Shown: positions 1-8,985 of the stretch, piece by piece
How the letters are laid out: every line of letters starts with the position of its first letter
How positions within the stretch are numbered: position 1 is the stretch's first letter
Source: Verrucosispora sp. NA02020
GTDB taxonomy: Bacteria; Actinomycetota; Actinomycetes; Mycobacteriales; Micromonosporaceae
Assembly (NCBI RefSeq): GCF_013364215.1
Contig: NZ_CP054923.1
Location: 4,030,001-4,094,000, forward strand
Length of the DNA stretch: 64,000 nt
Direction: 5' to 3'
Notes under the pieces: generated by a model
The model's input: the letters and a program-made list of their open reading frames with translations, nothing else
The model's database searches: none
Told to the model about the DNA's origin: nothing
Program-made: the position numbers and the translations under genes

Positions 1-700
1 CATAGACCGTGTTGGCCGATTCGCCGCCGGTCAGCGGGTTCGCGAAGCGCACCACGTGGCTGTGGTGGGTCGGGAAGACCTCGGCGAGCACCCGCTCGAA
101 CCCCGGCTCGGGCGGGTCGTCCGACCAGAGCGCGAACACCCCGCCCGGCCGCAGCAACCGCGCCAGGCGACCCAGCCCCGCCGGAGTGTAGAAGTCGGCG
201 TGGCTCGGGTGCAGCACATGCTGGGGGGAGTGGTCGACGTCCAGGATGATGGCGTCGAAACGACGCCCCGGCGCGTCGGGGTCGAGGCCCTCCCCGCCGG
301 CCACCCGGGCGAAGAAGTCGGCCCGGGCCAACCGGGTACGCGGATCGGTGGTCAGCCCGGCGGCGAACGGCAACAACTCGCGCCGGTGCCAGTCGATGAC
401 GTCCTCGAGCGCCTCCACCACCAGCAGTGCGCCCACCCGTTCGTCGGCCAGCACGGTCCGCGCCGTGTACCCGAGCCCGAGACCGCCGACCGCCACGTCC
501 AGACCGGTCCCGGCGAGCGGCGCCAGCCCCAACCGGGCCAGCTCGACCTCACCGGCGGTGAAGAGGCTCGACATCAGGAACTCGTCGTCGAGTTTGACCT
601 CGTACACGTCGAGGTCGAGACGGAGGTCCCGGCGTCGGCGCAGGCTGATCTCACCGATCGGGGTCGGACGCCAGGCCAGTTCCTCGAAACGTACGCTCAC
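1..700 (-). CDS. Spermidine synthase-like SAM-dependent enzyme (partial, 3' end outside window)
   Basis: Reading leftwards from a GTG at 700, 233 codons stay open to the window edge, so the C-terminus is missing. The protein has the aminopropyltransferase/spermidine synthase fold: a glycine-rich SAM-type loop in AVGGLGLGYTAR, an acidic strand end in LLVVEALEDVIDWH, and the aspartate strand FDAIILDVDHSPQHVL, followed by FYTPAGLGRLARLLRPGG. In polyamine synthases the DxD-like strand binds the amine. Many actinobacterial homologues with this context are annotated only as spermidine synthase-like, and the substrate cannot be fixed here. It diverges from eccB with about 100 bases between the starts. 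Family good, function uncertain. Confidence 0.75.
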   Translation of the reverse strand, partial: MSVRFEELAWRPTPIGEISLRRRRDLRLDLDVYEVKLDDEFLMSSLFTAGEVELARLGLAPLAGTGLDVAVGGLGLGYTARTVLADERVGALLVVEALEDVIDWHRRELLPFAAGLTTDPRTRLARADFFARVAGGEGLDPDAPGRRFDAIILDVDHSPQHVLHPSHADFYTPAGLGRLARLLRPGGVFALWSDDPPEPGFERVLAEVFPTHHSHVVRFANPLTGGESANTVY

Positions 701-804
701 CGGCCGGATGCTACGCGGTTGCCGACGGGTGGTGACGCACGGTCCACGCGACATCGACACGCCGCATATCCTGTGCGCCGACCGTCTCGCGCGGAGGAGA
801 TCGC

Positions 805-2181
805 ATGCCGTCGCGGCAGGACCAGCTCCACTCGTACCAGTTCACCCTCCAGCGGGTGGTGGCGGCGCTGGTGATGCGCGAGACCGACCCGGTGCAGTCA
901 CCGATGCGTCGGCTCGCCGGTGCCGCGCTGGCCAGCGTCCTGGTGGCGGTCGTCGGGCTGGGGGCGTTCGCCCTCTACGGCCTGTTCACCGGGGGTGGCG
1001 CGACGTGGCGGGACACCGCCGCCGTCATCGTCGAGAAGGAGTCCGGTGCCCGGTTCGTCTACCGCGAACAACGCCTGCACCCGGTGCGCAACTACGCGTC
1101 GGCGCTGCTCATCGTCGGTGCGGAGCAGCCGAGAACCGTGGTGGTGTCACGCCGTTCGCTCGACGGGGTGCCGCGTGGCGTACCGCTGGGCATCGGCGAC
1201 GCACCCGACTCGCTACCGGACACCCGGCGGCTCACCACCGCGCCGTGGACGGTCTGCTCGTCGGTGGCGACCCCGGCCGGAACCGAGCGGCCCCGCTCGG
1301 TGCTGATGATCGGCGCCGGGGCCGACGACGGTCGGCCGCTCGGCGCGTACGCCCTGCTGCTGCGCGCCCCCGACGGCGCGCTGCACCTGCTCTGGCAGCA
1401 GCGACGGCACCTGGTCCGGGACACCGACCGGGTGCTGGCCGCGTTGGCGGTCACCCGGGCGCGGGCCGTTCCGGTGGCTGCGGCCCTGCTCAACGCCGTC
1501 CCGGCCGGGACGGACCTGAAGCCGCTGGAGATACCCGGCCTCGGTGACCGCTCCGTCGGCGTCGCCGGTGCGCGGGTCGGCGACGCGCTGGTGGTGCGCA
1601 ACCCCGGTGGCGGACGGCAGTACGCGGTGGTGCTCCGCGACGGTCTGGCCGGCATCACCGAGTTGCAGGCCGCGCTGCTGCTGGCCCGGACCGGCCAGCG
1701 CGAGCCGGACCAGGTCAGCCTCGGTCGCTTCGCCGCCCTGCCGCAACTCGACGACCTCGCCCCGAACGGAGCCGGCGCGCCACCCGAACTGCCGCCGCCG
1801 CTGGCCACCGAGGACGCGTCGACGCTCTGCGCGCGGGTCGGCGACGACACCGGCCCGGTCGACGTACGCCTGGGCGTGGCCCTGCCGGAGCCGGCCGCCG
1901 CCCCGCACCGACCGACCGGTCAGGTGGCCGAGCAGGTGGTGGTGGAGCCGGGACGTGGCGCGGTGGTCGAGTCCGTCGCCGCACCCGGTGCCACCGGCGG
2001 GGCGGTCTCGCTGGTCACCGACCTCGGACGGCGGTACGTCCTGGCCGACGCCGCCGTACCGGCCATGCTCGGCTACGGCGACGTGCGACCGGTCCGGTTG
2101 CCTGCGGGCGTGGTCGACCTGGTCCCCGCCGGAGCCTCCCTGGACCCCGAGACGGCCCGCCAGGCCGCCACCCCCGACTGA
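805..2181 (+). CDS. eccB: Type VII secretion system membrane protein EccB
   Basis: The 458-residue protein begins with MPSRQDQLHSYQFTLQRVVA, the hallmark N-terminus of EccB. A cytoplasmic stretch is followed by one membrane segment at about residues 38-60 and a large exported domain, matching the bitopic topology and the usual 450-500 residue length. EccB is a core subunit of the ESX membrane pore with EccC, EccD and EccE. The ATG at 805 follows a strong GGAGGAGA. Unusually, no eccC, eccD, mycP or WXG100 gene lies nearby: the left neighbour is divergent and unrelated, and the right neighbours are convergent methyltransferases. The rest of the system must be elsewhere or this copy is an orphan. 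Confidence 0.9.
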   Translation: MPSRQDQLHSYQFTLQRVVAALVMRETDPVQSPMRRLAGAALASVLVAVVGLGAFALYGLFTGGGATWRDTAAVIVEKESGARFVYREQRLHPVRNYASALLIVGAEQPRTVVVSRRSLDGVPRGVPLGIGDAPDSLPDTRRLTTAPWTVCSSVATPAGTERPRSVLMIGAGADDGRPLGAYALLLRAPDGALHLLWQQRRHLVRDTDRVLAALAVTRARAVPVAAALLNAVPAGTDLKPLEIPGLGDRSVGVAGARVGDALVVRNPGGGRQYAVVLRDGLAGITELQAALLLARTGQREPDQVSLGRFAALPQLDDLAPNGAGAPPELPPPLATEDASTLCARVGDDTGPVDVRLGVALPEPAAAPHRPTGQVAEQVVVEPGRGAVVESVAAPGATGGAVSLVTDLGRRYVLADAAVPAMLGYGDVRPVRLPAGVVDLVPAGASLDPETARQAATPD

Positions 2182-2190
2182 GCCCGGTCC

Positions 2191-2250
2191 GGTGCAAGGA
2201 AGGGCCCCCTACTAACGCCTGGTGTATAGGAAGGGTCCCCTCCTTACACC
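2191..2250. repeat. 60-bp imperfect palindromic repeat, copy 1
   Basis: A dyad of two 30-base arms sits between the convergent eccB and methyltransferase genes. Its centre, ctaacgcctggtgtatag, is the reverse complement of the centre in the copies at 11335 and 60206. Its stem sequence differs (aaggaagggcccc type instead of aagcaggggtccc), with about 22 of 30 positions complementary. It may also terminate the two converging transcripts. Confidence 0.8.
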
Positions 2251-2259
2251 TCAGGGCAG

Positions 2260-2865
2260 TTATGGGGTGGGGCGGCGCAGGATGGTGACGGCGAAGTCGG
2301 CGTCGTCCCGCCACGGACGCAGGTCCCAGGTCGCGAAGCGGTGCTCCAGGCGTAGCCCGGCGGCGACCACGTCGGCGTCGAAGTCGGGCAGCGGATAGCC
2401 CCGGTCGGTGCCGAATCCGATCGCCGCCACCCCGTCCGGGCGCAGGTGCGCGGCGACGCGCCGCAGCACGGCGACCTCGGTGCCGGCCGCCACGAAGGCC
2501 ATCACGTTGCCGGCCAGGACGGCCGCGTCGAAGGGCTCGGGTTCGCCGGCCGCCGCGAGGTCCAGCTCGGTCAGGTCGGCGATCAGCCAGCGTGGTCCCG
2601 GATGGTCGGCGCGGGCCGCCTCGACCAGGACCGGATCGGCGTCCACGCCGACCACGGTGTGCCCCCGGGCGGCCAGCTCGGCACCGACCCGGCCGGTGCC
2701 GCAGCCGGCGTCGAGGATCCGGGAGCCCGGCGGCACCAGCGCGTCCAACAGCCGCGCCTCCCCGGCCAGGTCGATCCCGTCGGCCGCCATGCGGCGGAAC
2801 CGGTCGACGTACCACTGGGAGTGCTCGGGGCCGGTGTCGGTGGCCCACCGGGTCGGGTTGCCCAT
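2260..2865 (-). CDS. Class I SAM-dependent methyltransferase
   Basis: 201 residues. Motif I is SRILDAGCGTGRVGAELA, the acidic end of strand 2 is TVVGVDADPVLVEAA, and motif III is VLRRVAAHLRPDGVAAIGFG. These define a small Rossmann-fold methyltransferase of the UbiE/Methyltransf_11/25 type. The N-terminal QWYVDRFRRMAADGIDL resembles family members without an assigned substrate. It lies 23 bases downstream of a second methyltransferase on the same strand and is probably cotranscribed with it. No evidence identifies the substrate. Confidence 0.85.
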   Translation of the reverse strand: MGNPTRWATDTGPEHSQWYVDRFRRMAADGIDLAGEARLLDALVPPGSRILDAGCGTGRVGAELAARGHTVVGVDADPVLVEAARADHPGPRWLIADLTELDLAAAGEPEPFDAAVLAGNVMAFVAAGTEVAVLRRVAAHLRPDGVAAIGFGTDRGYPLPDFDADVVAAGLRLEHRFATWDLRPWRDDADFAVTILRRPTP

Positions 2866-2888
2866 GGGCCCACCGTAACCGGCGGGCC

Positions 2889-3491
2889 TCAGGGCAGCCG
2901 GGCGACGGTCACGAACTCGTTGTACGTGAACGCCCGCCCGGCGATGCGGGGGAACGGGAAGGAGTACTGCCGTAGCACGGTCAGCCCGAGTTCGCGGCAG
3001 GTCTCGGCCGCCTCGGCGAAGCCGACGAACCGGACGTGCGACGCGTCGCTGTCGTACCCGCGCTCCTGCGGGGTGATGAAGACCGCCCGGCCGCCGGAAC
3101 GGACGAACGGCAGGTACGACGCGACCACCTCGCGGGCCTGCTCGGCCGGCATGTGTTCGAGCAGGTGCGCGGCGAGCATGGAGTCGAACGCGTCCGTCCG
3201 GGCGTGCGCGCTGCGGAAGAACTCATCGGTGGTGTACGCCTCCAGCCCGAGCGAGCGGGTGTGCGCCACCGAGGTCGGGTTGTGGTCGACGCCGACCGCG
3301 CCGGCGCCCAGGTTGACCAGGTTGCGGCCCAACCCGGACCCGACATCGAGGGTACGGCCGAGGCCGAGCCGTCGCAGGTTCCACCGGTACGGCGCCTGCA
3401 CGTCCAGGAGTCTCTTCCACCGGGCGCCACTGAGCTGCTGCAACCGGTGGGTGTAGTCCTCGCCCTCGGTTCCCGTGGGACCCTGGTGCAT
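2889..3491 (-). CDS. Class I SAM-dependent methyltransferase
   Basis: 200 residues, start ATG at 3491 preceded by AAGGAG. The SAM loop is RTLDVGSGLGRNLVNLG, followed by AVGVDHNPTSVAHTRS and a conserved DSMLAAHLLEHMPAEQA stretch typical of the Methyltransf_11/12 group. The opening residues (GARWKRLLDVQAPYRWNLRRL) are shared by actinobacterial methyltransferases of unknown substrate that often sit near glycosyltransferases. First gene of a two-gene unit with the methyltransferase at 2260. Divergent from the glycoside hydrolase at 3596, with about 100 bases between the starts. Confidence 0.85.
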   Translation of the reverse strand: MHQGPTGTEGEDYTHRLQQLSGARWKRLLDVQAPYRWNLRRLGLGRTLDVGSGLGRNLVNLGAGAVGVDHNPTSVAHTRSLGLEAYTTDEFFRSAHARTDAFDSMLAAHLLEHMPAEQAREVVASYLPFVRSGGRAVFITPQERGYDSDASHVRFVGFAEAAETCRELGLTVLRQYSFPFPRIAGRAFTYNEFVTVARLP

Positions 3492-3595
3492 CGATGGGCT
3501 CCTTCGCGTCGATCGTTCGCGCGCCCCCGTGCGCAGTGACTGGTGCCACGATCGTCTAGCCTAGCGAGGAGCGTAGCGCTACCTGGATGTGACTC

Positions 3596-4957
3596 ATGGT
3601 TAACCGGACTGTTCCGTCGAGCGGGCCGAGCCCTGCCCCGGCCGACCTGGCCAGTGGGCGGTACGCCGCGCTCCGGCAGTCGGCGTGGGCCACTCTGGAC
3701 GGCAACTGGGAACACGACCACACCGTGCCGTCGCGCAGCCTCTATCCGCACCAGTGGAGTTGGGACTCGGCGTTCATCGCGATCGGCTGGGCCCACGTCC
3801 GGCCCGAGCGCGCCTGGTCGGAGCTGTCCAGCCTCTTCGACGCCCAGTGGCGTGACGGCCGGGTGCCGCACATCGTGTTCAACCCGGCGGTGCCCGCCAC
3901 CGCGTACTTCCCGGGTCCGGTCTTCTGGGCCTCGACCGAGGTCGAGGGTGCCCCTGCGGTCGCCACCTCGGGTCTGGTCCAGCCGCCGGTGCACGCGCTG
4001 GCCGCCTGGCACGCCTACGAGCGGGCGCCGTCCCCGCAGGCCCGGGACGCGTTGCGGCGGCTCTATCCCCGGCTGGTGGCGCAGCAGCGGTACCTCGCCA
4101 CCCACCGCGACGTCGGCGGGGCCGGGCTGGCGGCCGTGGTGCACCCGTGGGAGTCCGGCCTGGACAACAGCCCGGCCTGGGACGAACCGCTGGCTGCGGT
4201 ACCCGCCGAGGCGTCGGTCATGCGGGCGTACCGGCGGCGCGACACCGTGCACGCCGCCGCCGCGCACCGGCCGACGGACCTGGACTACGCGCGGTACGTC
4301 GCCGTCGTCACCGCCTACCGGGCGGCGGGTTACCGCGACGAGGGGCTTGCCGAGCGGCATCCGTTCCTGGTGGAGTGTCCGCTGTTCAACGCCGCGATGG
4401 GCGTCGCCGAGCACGCGTTGGCGCGCATCGCCGGGGAGGTCGACGCCGACCCTGGACCGCACCGGGAGAACGCGACCCGCATCACCGCGGCGCTGGTGGA
4501 CCGGCTGTACGACCCGGCCACCGGTACGTTCCACGCCCGCGACCTGCGCACCGGTCGGTTGACCCCGGCCCGGACGGTGCTCGGGCTGACCCCGCTGATC
4601 CTGCCCGACCTGCCGGCACGGCAGGTCGAGGCGGTGCTGGCGGAGGCCACCTCGGCGCGCTTCGGTCTGGCCGCCGGGATGGATCGGCCGCTGCCCAGCC
4701 ACGACCGCACCGCGACCGACTTCGAGCCGCTGCGCTACTGGCGCGGTCCGAGCTGGATGAACGTGAACTGGCTGGTGCGGCACGGCCTGCTGGCGCACGG
4801 GCAGGACCGACTCGCCGCCGGCCTGCGGGCGTCGATGATCGGGCTGGTCGAGACCGCCGGTTGTCACGAGTACTTCCACCCGGAGACCGGCGCGGGTCTC
4901 GGCTCGGCGGGTTTCGGGTGGACGGCGGCACTGCTGCTGGACGTGCTGGCCGACTGA
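3596..4957 (+). CDS. ggh: Glucosylglycerate hydrolase-like glycosidase (GH63/MGH1 type)
   Basis: 453 residues, no signal peptide, all-alpha (alpha/alpha)6 barrel type. The N-terminal NWEHDHTVPSRSLYPHQWSW and WDSAFIAIGWAHVRP, the central HPWESGLDNSPAWDEPL and the C-terminal HPETGAGLGSAGFGWTAALL match mycobacterial glucosylglycerate hydrolase and related GH63 proteins. Asp190 and Glu430 occupy positions expected for the catalytic acid/base pair of that enzyme. The predicted reaction is hydrolysis of glucosylglycerate, or of the related mannosyl compound, to hexose and glycerate, a compatible-solute recycling step. Length fits the family. It stands alone; no glucosylglycerate synthase gene is nearby, so the substrate is inferred from homology only. 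Confidence 0.75.
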   Translation: MVNRTVPSSGPSPAPADLASGRYAALRQSAWATLDGNWEHDHTVPSRSLYPHQWSWDSAFIAIGWAHVRPERAWSELSSLFDAQWRDGRVPHIVFNPAVPATAYFPGPVFWASTEVEGAPAVATSGLVQPPVHALAAWHAYERAPSPQARDALRRLYPRLVAQQRYLATHRDVGGAGLAAVVHPWESGLDNSPAWDEPLAAVPAEASVMRAYRRRDTVHAAAAHRPTDLDYARYVAVVTAYRAAGYRDEGLAERHPFLVECPLFNAAMGVAEHALARIAGEVDADPGPHRENATRITAALVDRLYDPATGTFHARDLRTGRLTPARTVLGLTPLILPDLPARQVEAVLAEATSARFGLAAGMDRPLPSHDRTATDFEPLRYWRGPSWMNVNWLVRHGLLAHGQDRLAAGLRASMIGLVETAGCHEYFHPETGAGLGSAGFGWTAALLLDVLAD

Positions 4958-5081
4958 CCGCCGCCGGGGCCGGGCACCACGGATGCGCGTGGCAGGTAGC
5001 TTTGCGGGCCGGGCCTTGCCCCCGGCGCGGCGGTGACGTGCCACCGGCGGGTGGGACGGCCTGGACGGACGGAGGGGCGCG

Positions 5082-5726
5082 ATGAGCCGGGACAGCTACG
5101 ACGAGCAGCTCGACCGACTCACCGGCGTGCTGGCCGCGATGAGTCGCGACGCCAGCGCGGCGATCCGGGGTGCCAGCACCGCCCTGCTCGACATCGACCG
5201 GGGCGCCGCCGACGCGGTGATCACCGCCGACACGGTGCTCGACCAGCGGCGGGCCGAGGTCGAGGCGATGATCCCGCAGGTGCTGGTCCGGCACCAGCCG
5301 GTCGCGTCCGACCTGCGGCTGGTGGTGTGCGCCCTGCGGATCGCCGGCGCCCTGGAACGGATGGGTGACCTCGCGGTGCATGTCGCCAAGGTGGTCCTGA
5401 TGCGGTATCCGGTGGGTGTGGTTCCGGCACCGGCGGTCCCGGTGATGACCGAGATGGCCGACGCGGCGGCCCGGATCGCCGACAAGACCGCCGTCGTGCT
5501 GGCCACCCGCGACCGGTTGGACGCGATGCAGCTCGGGCTCGACGACGACGAGGTCGACGCCGCCCAGCAGCGGTTGCTGTCGCAGCTCGTGGCCGGCTGG
5601 CCGTACGGGGTGGAGTCCGCCATCGACCTGGCGCTGGTCGGCCGCTACTACGAGCGGTACGCCGACCAGGCGGTCAACGTGGCGCGACAGGTCGTCTACC
5701 TGGCCACGGGCACCATCCGGCTCTGA
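5082..5726 (+). CDS. phoU: Phosphate uptake regulator PhoU
   Basis: 214 residues with two PhoU three-helix bundles. The diagnostic metal-binding E/DxxxD signatures appear as VCALRIAGALERMGDLAVHV in the first bundle and ALVGRYYERYADQAVNVARQ in the second. PhoU is a cytoplasmic protein linking the Pst transporter to the PhoR sensor and limits phosphate uptake. RBS GGAGGGG lies just before the ATG. It is upstream of pstS on the same strand, separated by 192 bases that hold a PHO box. No phoR/phoP pair is in the window, although phoU is often next to those genes in actinobacteria. Confidence 0.92.
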   Translation: MSRDSYDEQLDRLTGVLAAMSRDASAAIRGASTALLDIDRGAADAVITADTVLDQRRAEVEAMIPQVLVRHQPVASDLRLVVCALRIAGALERMGDLAVHVAKVVLMRYPVGVVPAPAVPVMTEMADAAARIADKTAVVLATRDRLDAMQLGLDDDEVDAAQQRLLSQLVAGWPYGVESAIDLALVGRYYERYADQAVNVARQVVYLATGTIRL

Positions 5727-5810
5727 CCGGGGTCCCATTCCGGGCATCCGGCACGTCGCCCCCGGAACGTCACATCCCGACTCCGGTCCGGCCACCGGTC
5801 GAGCCGTCAA

Positions 5811-5832
5811 GTTCACTTTTCGTTCACCTGGG
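5811..5832 (+). promoter_or_regulatory. PHO box (PhoP direct repeats)
   Basis: Two adjacent 11-base units, GTTCACTTTTC and GTTCACCTGGG, lie 87 bases before the pstS start. The 11-base periodicity and the GTTCAC core match the PhoP direct-repeat units described in Streptomyces. This predicts induction of pstSCAB by PhoP at low phosphate. Confidence 0.85.
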
Positions 5833-5918
5833 TCCGGGAGTCCGGCTACCTGCGCCTCCTACCTTGACTCGCGTACGGCCCGGACGGGCTGATGCACCCC
5901 GATAGGAAGGCTTACCTG

Positions 5919-6995
5919 GTGAACCGCAACGTGCTCTCGCGGCGCGTCCTCGCCGGCGTCGCGCTTGCCGCGCTCGCGCTTACCGGCTGTGGAAGCAATG
6001 ACAACGGCACGGAGCCGGGCGGAAGCGGCGGCGACAGCGCCTACGCGAACCTCTCCGGCGCGTTGAACGCCTCCGGCGCCAGCTTCCCGGACGCGTATTA
6101 CCAAGAGGTCATCGAAGAGTTCAAGGGCGTTGCCTCCAACGTCACGGTCACCTACAACGCGACCGGCTCCGGCACCGGCAAGAAGCAGTTCGGTGAGGGC
6201 CTGGTCGACTTCGCCGGCACCGACAGCCTGGTGAAGGAGACCGACGGCGTGGCCGCCGACTCGTTCCTCTACGTGCCGACCGTGGCGGCGCCGATCACGA
6301 TCTCCTACAACCTCCAGGGCGTCGAGAAGCTCCAGCTCAGCCCGGAGACGCTTGCCAAGATCTTCCAGACCGACATCAAGACCTGGGACGACGCCGCCAT
6401 CAAGGCCGACAACCCGGGCGTCGAGCTGCCCAGCACGCCGATCGTCGTCGCGCACCGCTCGGACGGCTCCGGCACCACCAACAACTTCACCAAGTACCTG
6501 GCGGCTGCCGCCGGCTCCACCTGGAAGCTCGGCAGCGGTGACACGGTGGCCTGGCCGGCCAGCACCCAGGGCGGTGAGAAGAACACCGGTGTCGCGCAGA
6601 TCGTCAAGCAGACCAACGGCGCGGTGGGCTACGTCGACCTGAGCGACGCCAAGGCCACCCAGCTCACCTTCGCCGCCATCAAGAACAAGGACGGCCAGTT
6701 CGTCGCGCCGTCGATCGAGGGCACCACCGCCGGCCTGGAGGGCGCGGCGGTCGAGGCGGACCTGAGCTACAACCCGCTCGACGCCGCCGGGGCCAGCTCG
6801 TACCCGATCACCGCACCGACCTTCATCATCGTCAAGACCTCGTACGGCGACGCCGCAAAGGCCGAGCTGGTCAAGGGCTTCCTCACCTACCTGCTCAACG
6901 AGGGCCAGGACCTGGCTCCGGAGATCGACTTCGCGCCGCTGCCGGACTCCCTCAAGGAGAAGGCGCTGGCCCAGGTCGAGAAGATCCAGGGCTGA
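5919..6995 (+). CDS. pstS: Phosphate ABC transporter substrate-binding lipoprotein PstS
   Basis: 358 residues from the GTG at 5919, chosen because GGAAGG sits 8 bases upstream. An in-frame ATG at 5892 has no good RBS and would only lengthen the leader. The N-terminus is a lipoprotein signal ending in the lipobox LTGC. Phosphate-binding motifs are visible: NASGASFPDAYYQ near the mature N-terminus, TYNATGSGTGKKQF, and VVAHRSDGSGTTNNFTKYL. PstS is anchored outside the membrane and delivers phosphate to PstCA. First gene of the pst operon, under the PHO box, and separated from pstC by a strong hairpin. Confidence 0.96.
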   Translation: MNRNVLSRRVLAGVALAALALTGCGSNDNGTEPGGSGGDSAYANLSGALNASGASFPDAYYQEVIEEFKGVASNVTVTYNATGSGTGKKQFGEGLVDFAGTDSLVKETDGVAADSFLYVPTVAAPITISYNLQGVEKLQLSPETLAKIFQTDIKTWDDAAIKADNPGVELPSTPIVVAHRSDGSGTTNNFTKYLAAAAGSTWKLGSGDTVAWPASTQGGEKNTGVAQIVKQTNGAVGYVDLSDAKATQLTFAAIKNKDGQFVAPSIEGTTAGLEGAAVEADLSYNPLDAAGASSYPITAPTFIIVKTSYGDAAKAELVKGFLTYLLNEGQDLAPEIDFAPLPDSLKEKALAQVEKIQG

Positions 6996-7024
6996 TCAGA
7001 TCAAGATCGCTGGGCGTTCCATCC

Positions 7025-7053
7025 GGGGACGGGATCGACACGATCCCGTCCCC
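7025..7053 (+). terminator. Perfect hairpin between pstS and pstC (attenuator-like)
   Basis: A 13-bp perfect stem (GGGGACGGGATCG and its complement) closes a 3-base loop. It lies 29 bases after the pstS stop and 28 bases before the pstC start. No U-tract follows, so it is more likely an mRNA-stabilising or partially terminating element that lets pstS be made in excess over the permease. Confidence 0.7.
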
Positions 7054-7080
7054 ACCAGGGGTACCTGAGCTGGAGTGAAG

Positions 7081-8070
7081 ATGACCGTGACAACCAAGTC
7101 CCCCGACCCCCGGCCGACGCTGGCCCAAAGCGGTTCCAGCGCCCTCGGCGACCGGGTCTTCTCCTGGTGGACCCTGGGCACCGGCCTGCTCGTGCTGGCC
7201 GTGCTCGGGCTGATCCTCGTCACCACCGTGACCGAGGCGTGGCCGGCGTTCGACGCGATGGGGCTGCGCTTCATCACCGAGCGGGTCTGGGACCCGAATC
7301 CGGCGACCGGCGACGCCATCTTCGGCGCGCTGTCGTTCGCGTTCGGCACGGCTGTCTCGTCGCTGATCGCCCTGTTGTTCGCGGTGCCGGTCTCGATCGG
7401 CATCGCGCTGTTCCTCACCGAGTTGGCGCCCCGGCGGCTGCGCGCCCCGGCGGTGACCGTGATCGACCTGCTGGCCGCCGTGCCGTCGGTGGTCTTCGGC
7501 CTGTGGGGCATCCTGGTCGTCGCACCGGCGCTGGTCCCGATCTATCAGGCGATCCACGACGTGCTCGGCGGCGTGCCGGTGCTCGGCAGCCTCTTCGGCC
7601 CGGTGAGCAGCGGTCGGAACTTCATGACCGCCGGCATCATCCTGGCGATCATGGTGACGCCGATCATCACCTCGATCACCCGCGAGGTGTTCGGCACCGT
7701 TCCCCGCGCCGACAAGGACGCGGCCCTGGCGCTCGGCGCGACCCGCTGGGAGATGATCCGGGGCGCGGTCTTCCCGCACAGCTTCGGCGGCATCGTCGGC
7801 GCGGTGATGCTCGGCCTGGGCCGGGCGATGGGGGAGACCATCGCGGTGGCCCTCGTCATCGGCGGTTCGACCCAGATCACCGCCAACCTGTTCGCCTCCG
7901 GCAACACCATGGCCGCGGTCATCGTGCAGCAGTTCGGCGAGTCCACCGGCACCTTCACCGCCGCCCTGATCGGCCTCGGTGTCGTGCTGTTCGCGATGAC
8001 GGTACTGATCAACGTGCTCGCCCAGGTGGTCGTCCGCCGGGCCGAGGCGCGGATGAAGGGAAGCAGGTAA
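7081..8070 (+). CDS. pstC: Phosphate ABC transporter permease PstC
   Basis: 329 residues from the ATG at 7081, with GGAG five bases upstream. A GTG at 7075 overlaps that RBS and is less likely. About six membrane helices are visible, starting with FSWWTLGTGLLVLAVLGLIL. The ABC permease EAA loop appears as DKDAALALGATRWEMIRGAV, and the PstC-type region GRAMGETIAVALVIGG follows. It forms the membrane channel with PstA for phosphate import driven by PstB. The stop overlaps the pstA start by one base (TAATG), so the two are translationally coupled. Confidence 0.95.
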   Translation: MTVTTKSPDPRPTLAQSGSSALGDRVFSWWTLGTGLLVLAVLGLILVTTVTEAWPAFDAMGLRFITERVWDPNPATGDAIFGALSFAFGTAVSSLIALLFAVPVSIGIALFLTELAPRRLRAPAVTVIDLLAAVPSVVFGLWGILVVAPALVPIYQAIHDVLGGVPVLGSLFGPVSSGRNFMTAGIILAIMVTPIITSITREVFGTVPRADKDAALALGATRWEMIRGAVFPHSFGGIVGAVMLGLGRAMGETIAVALVIGGSTQITANLFASGNTMAAVIVQQFGESTGTFTAALIGLGVVLFAMTVLINVLAQVVVRRAEARMKGSR

Positions 8071-8984
8071 TGACCGTCACCGCACCACCGGCCCAGCGGG
8101 CCGCAGCCGGCGGGCCCGACCTGACCAGGGCGGCCCTCTCCGGCCGTCGGCGGTTTCGCAACCACCTCGCGACGGGGGCCATCTGGACCGCCGTGCTGCT
8201 CGCCGTCGTCCCGCTGGCCCTGGTGACCTACGAGGTCGTCGCCAAGGGCTCCGGGGTGATGAGCCTGTCCTTCCTGACCGAGGACATCCCGAACTCCTAC
8301 CGCCGCGACGGCGGTGGCATGTCGGCGGCGATCGTCGGCACGCTCACCATCACCGGCATGGCCGCACTGATGGCCATCCCGCTCGGCGTCTTCGGCGCGA
8401 TCTACCTCAACGAGTACGGCAAGCAGAAGCCGCTGGCCCGGATCATCCGGCTGATGGCCGACGTGATGACCGGCGTGCCGTCGATCGTGATGGGCGTGTT
8501 CATCTACATCGCCTGGGTGCTGATGGTCGGCAAGCAGACCGGCTTCGCCGGTTCGTTGGCGCTTGCCTGCCTGATGCTGCCGGTGGTGATCCGCAGCAGC
8601 GAGGAGATGCTCCGGCTGGTCCCCGAGGAGCTGCGGCAGGCGAGCATGGCGCTGGGCGCGCGCAAGTGGCGTACCACGCTCACCGTCGTGCTGCCGGCGG
8701 CGATCTCCGGCATCACCAGCGGCTCGCTGCTGGCGGTGGCCCGGGCCGCCGGTGAGACCGCCCCGATCGTCATCGTCACCGGCATCGTGTTCGCGCCGAA
8801 CTGGAACCTCTTCGACGGCACCAACACCGCGCTGCCCGCGCAGATCTTCCGCAACGCCAGCCAACCCTTCGAGGCGGCCCAGTCCCGGGCCTGGGGTGCC
8901 GCCCTGACGCTCATCGTGATCGTGCTCGGCTTCACGATCATCGCCCGACTCATCGCAAGCCGGTTCGCCATCAAGGAGCGCTGA
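8070..8984 (+). CDS. pstA: Phosphate ABC transporter permease PstA
   Basis: 304 residues. The cytoplasmic N-terminus is longer than usual and Ala/Pro-rich. It is followed by TM1 ([20 protein letters not shown]), the [20 protein letters not shown] region typical of PstA, and the EAA loop [21 protein letters not shown] conserved [14 protein letters not shown] segment matches PstA pore helices. It pairs with PstC, starts on the last base of the pstC stop codon, and ends one base before pstB, so all three form one transcriptional unit. Confidence 0.95.
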   Translation: MTVTAPPAQRAAAGGPDLTRAALSGRRRFRNHLATGAIWTAVLLAVVPLALVTYEVVAKGSGVMSLSFLTEDIPNSYRRDGGGMSAAIVGTLTITGMAALMAIPLGVFGAIYLNEYGKQKPLARIIRLMADVMTGVPSIVMGVFIYIAWVLMVGKQTGFAGSLALACLMLPVVIRSSEEMLRLVPEELRQASMALGARKWRTTLTVVLPAAISGITSGSLLAVARAAGETAPIVIVTGIVFAPNWNLFDGTNTALPAQIFRNASQPFEAAQSRAWGAALTLIVIVLGFTIIARLIASRFAIKER

Positions 8985-8985
8985 C

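Noticed and set aside
5892..5918. Upstream ATG start for pstS
   Set aside because: The GTG at 5919 has GGAAGG correctly spaced and gives a normal lipoprotein signal. The ATG lies before that RBS.
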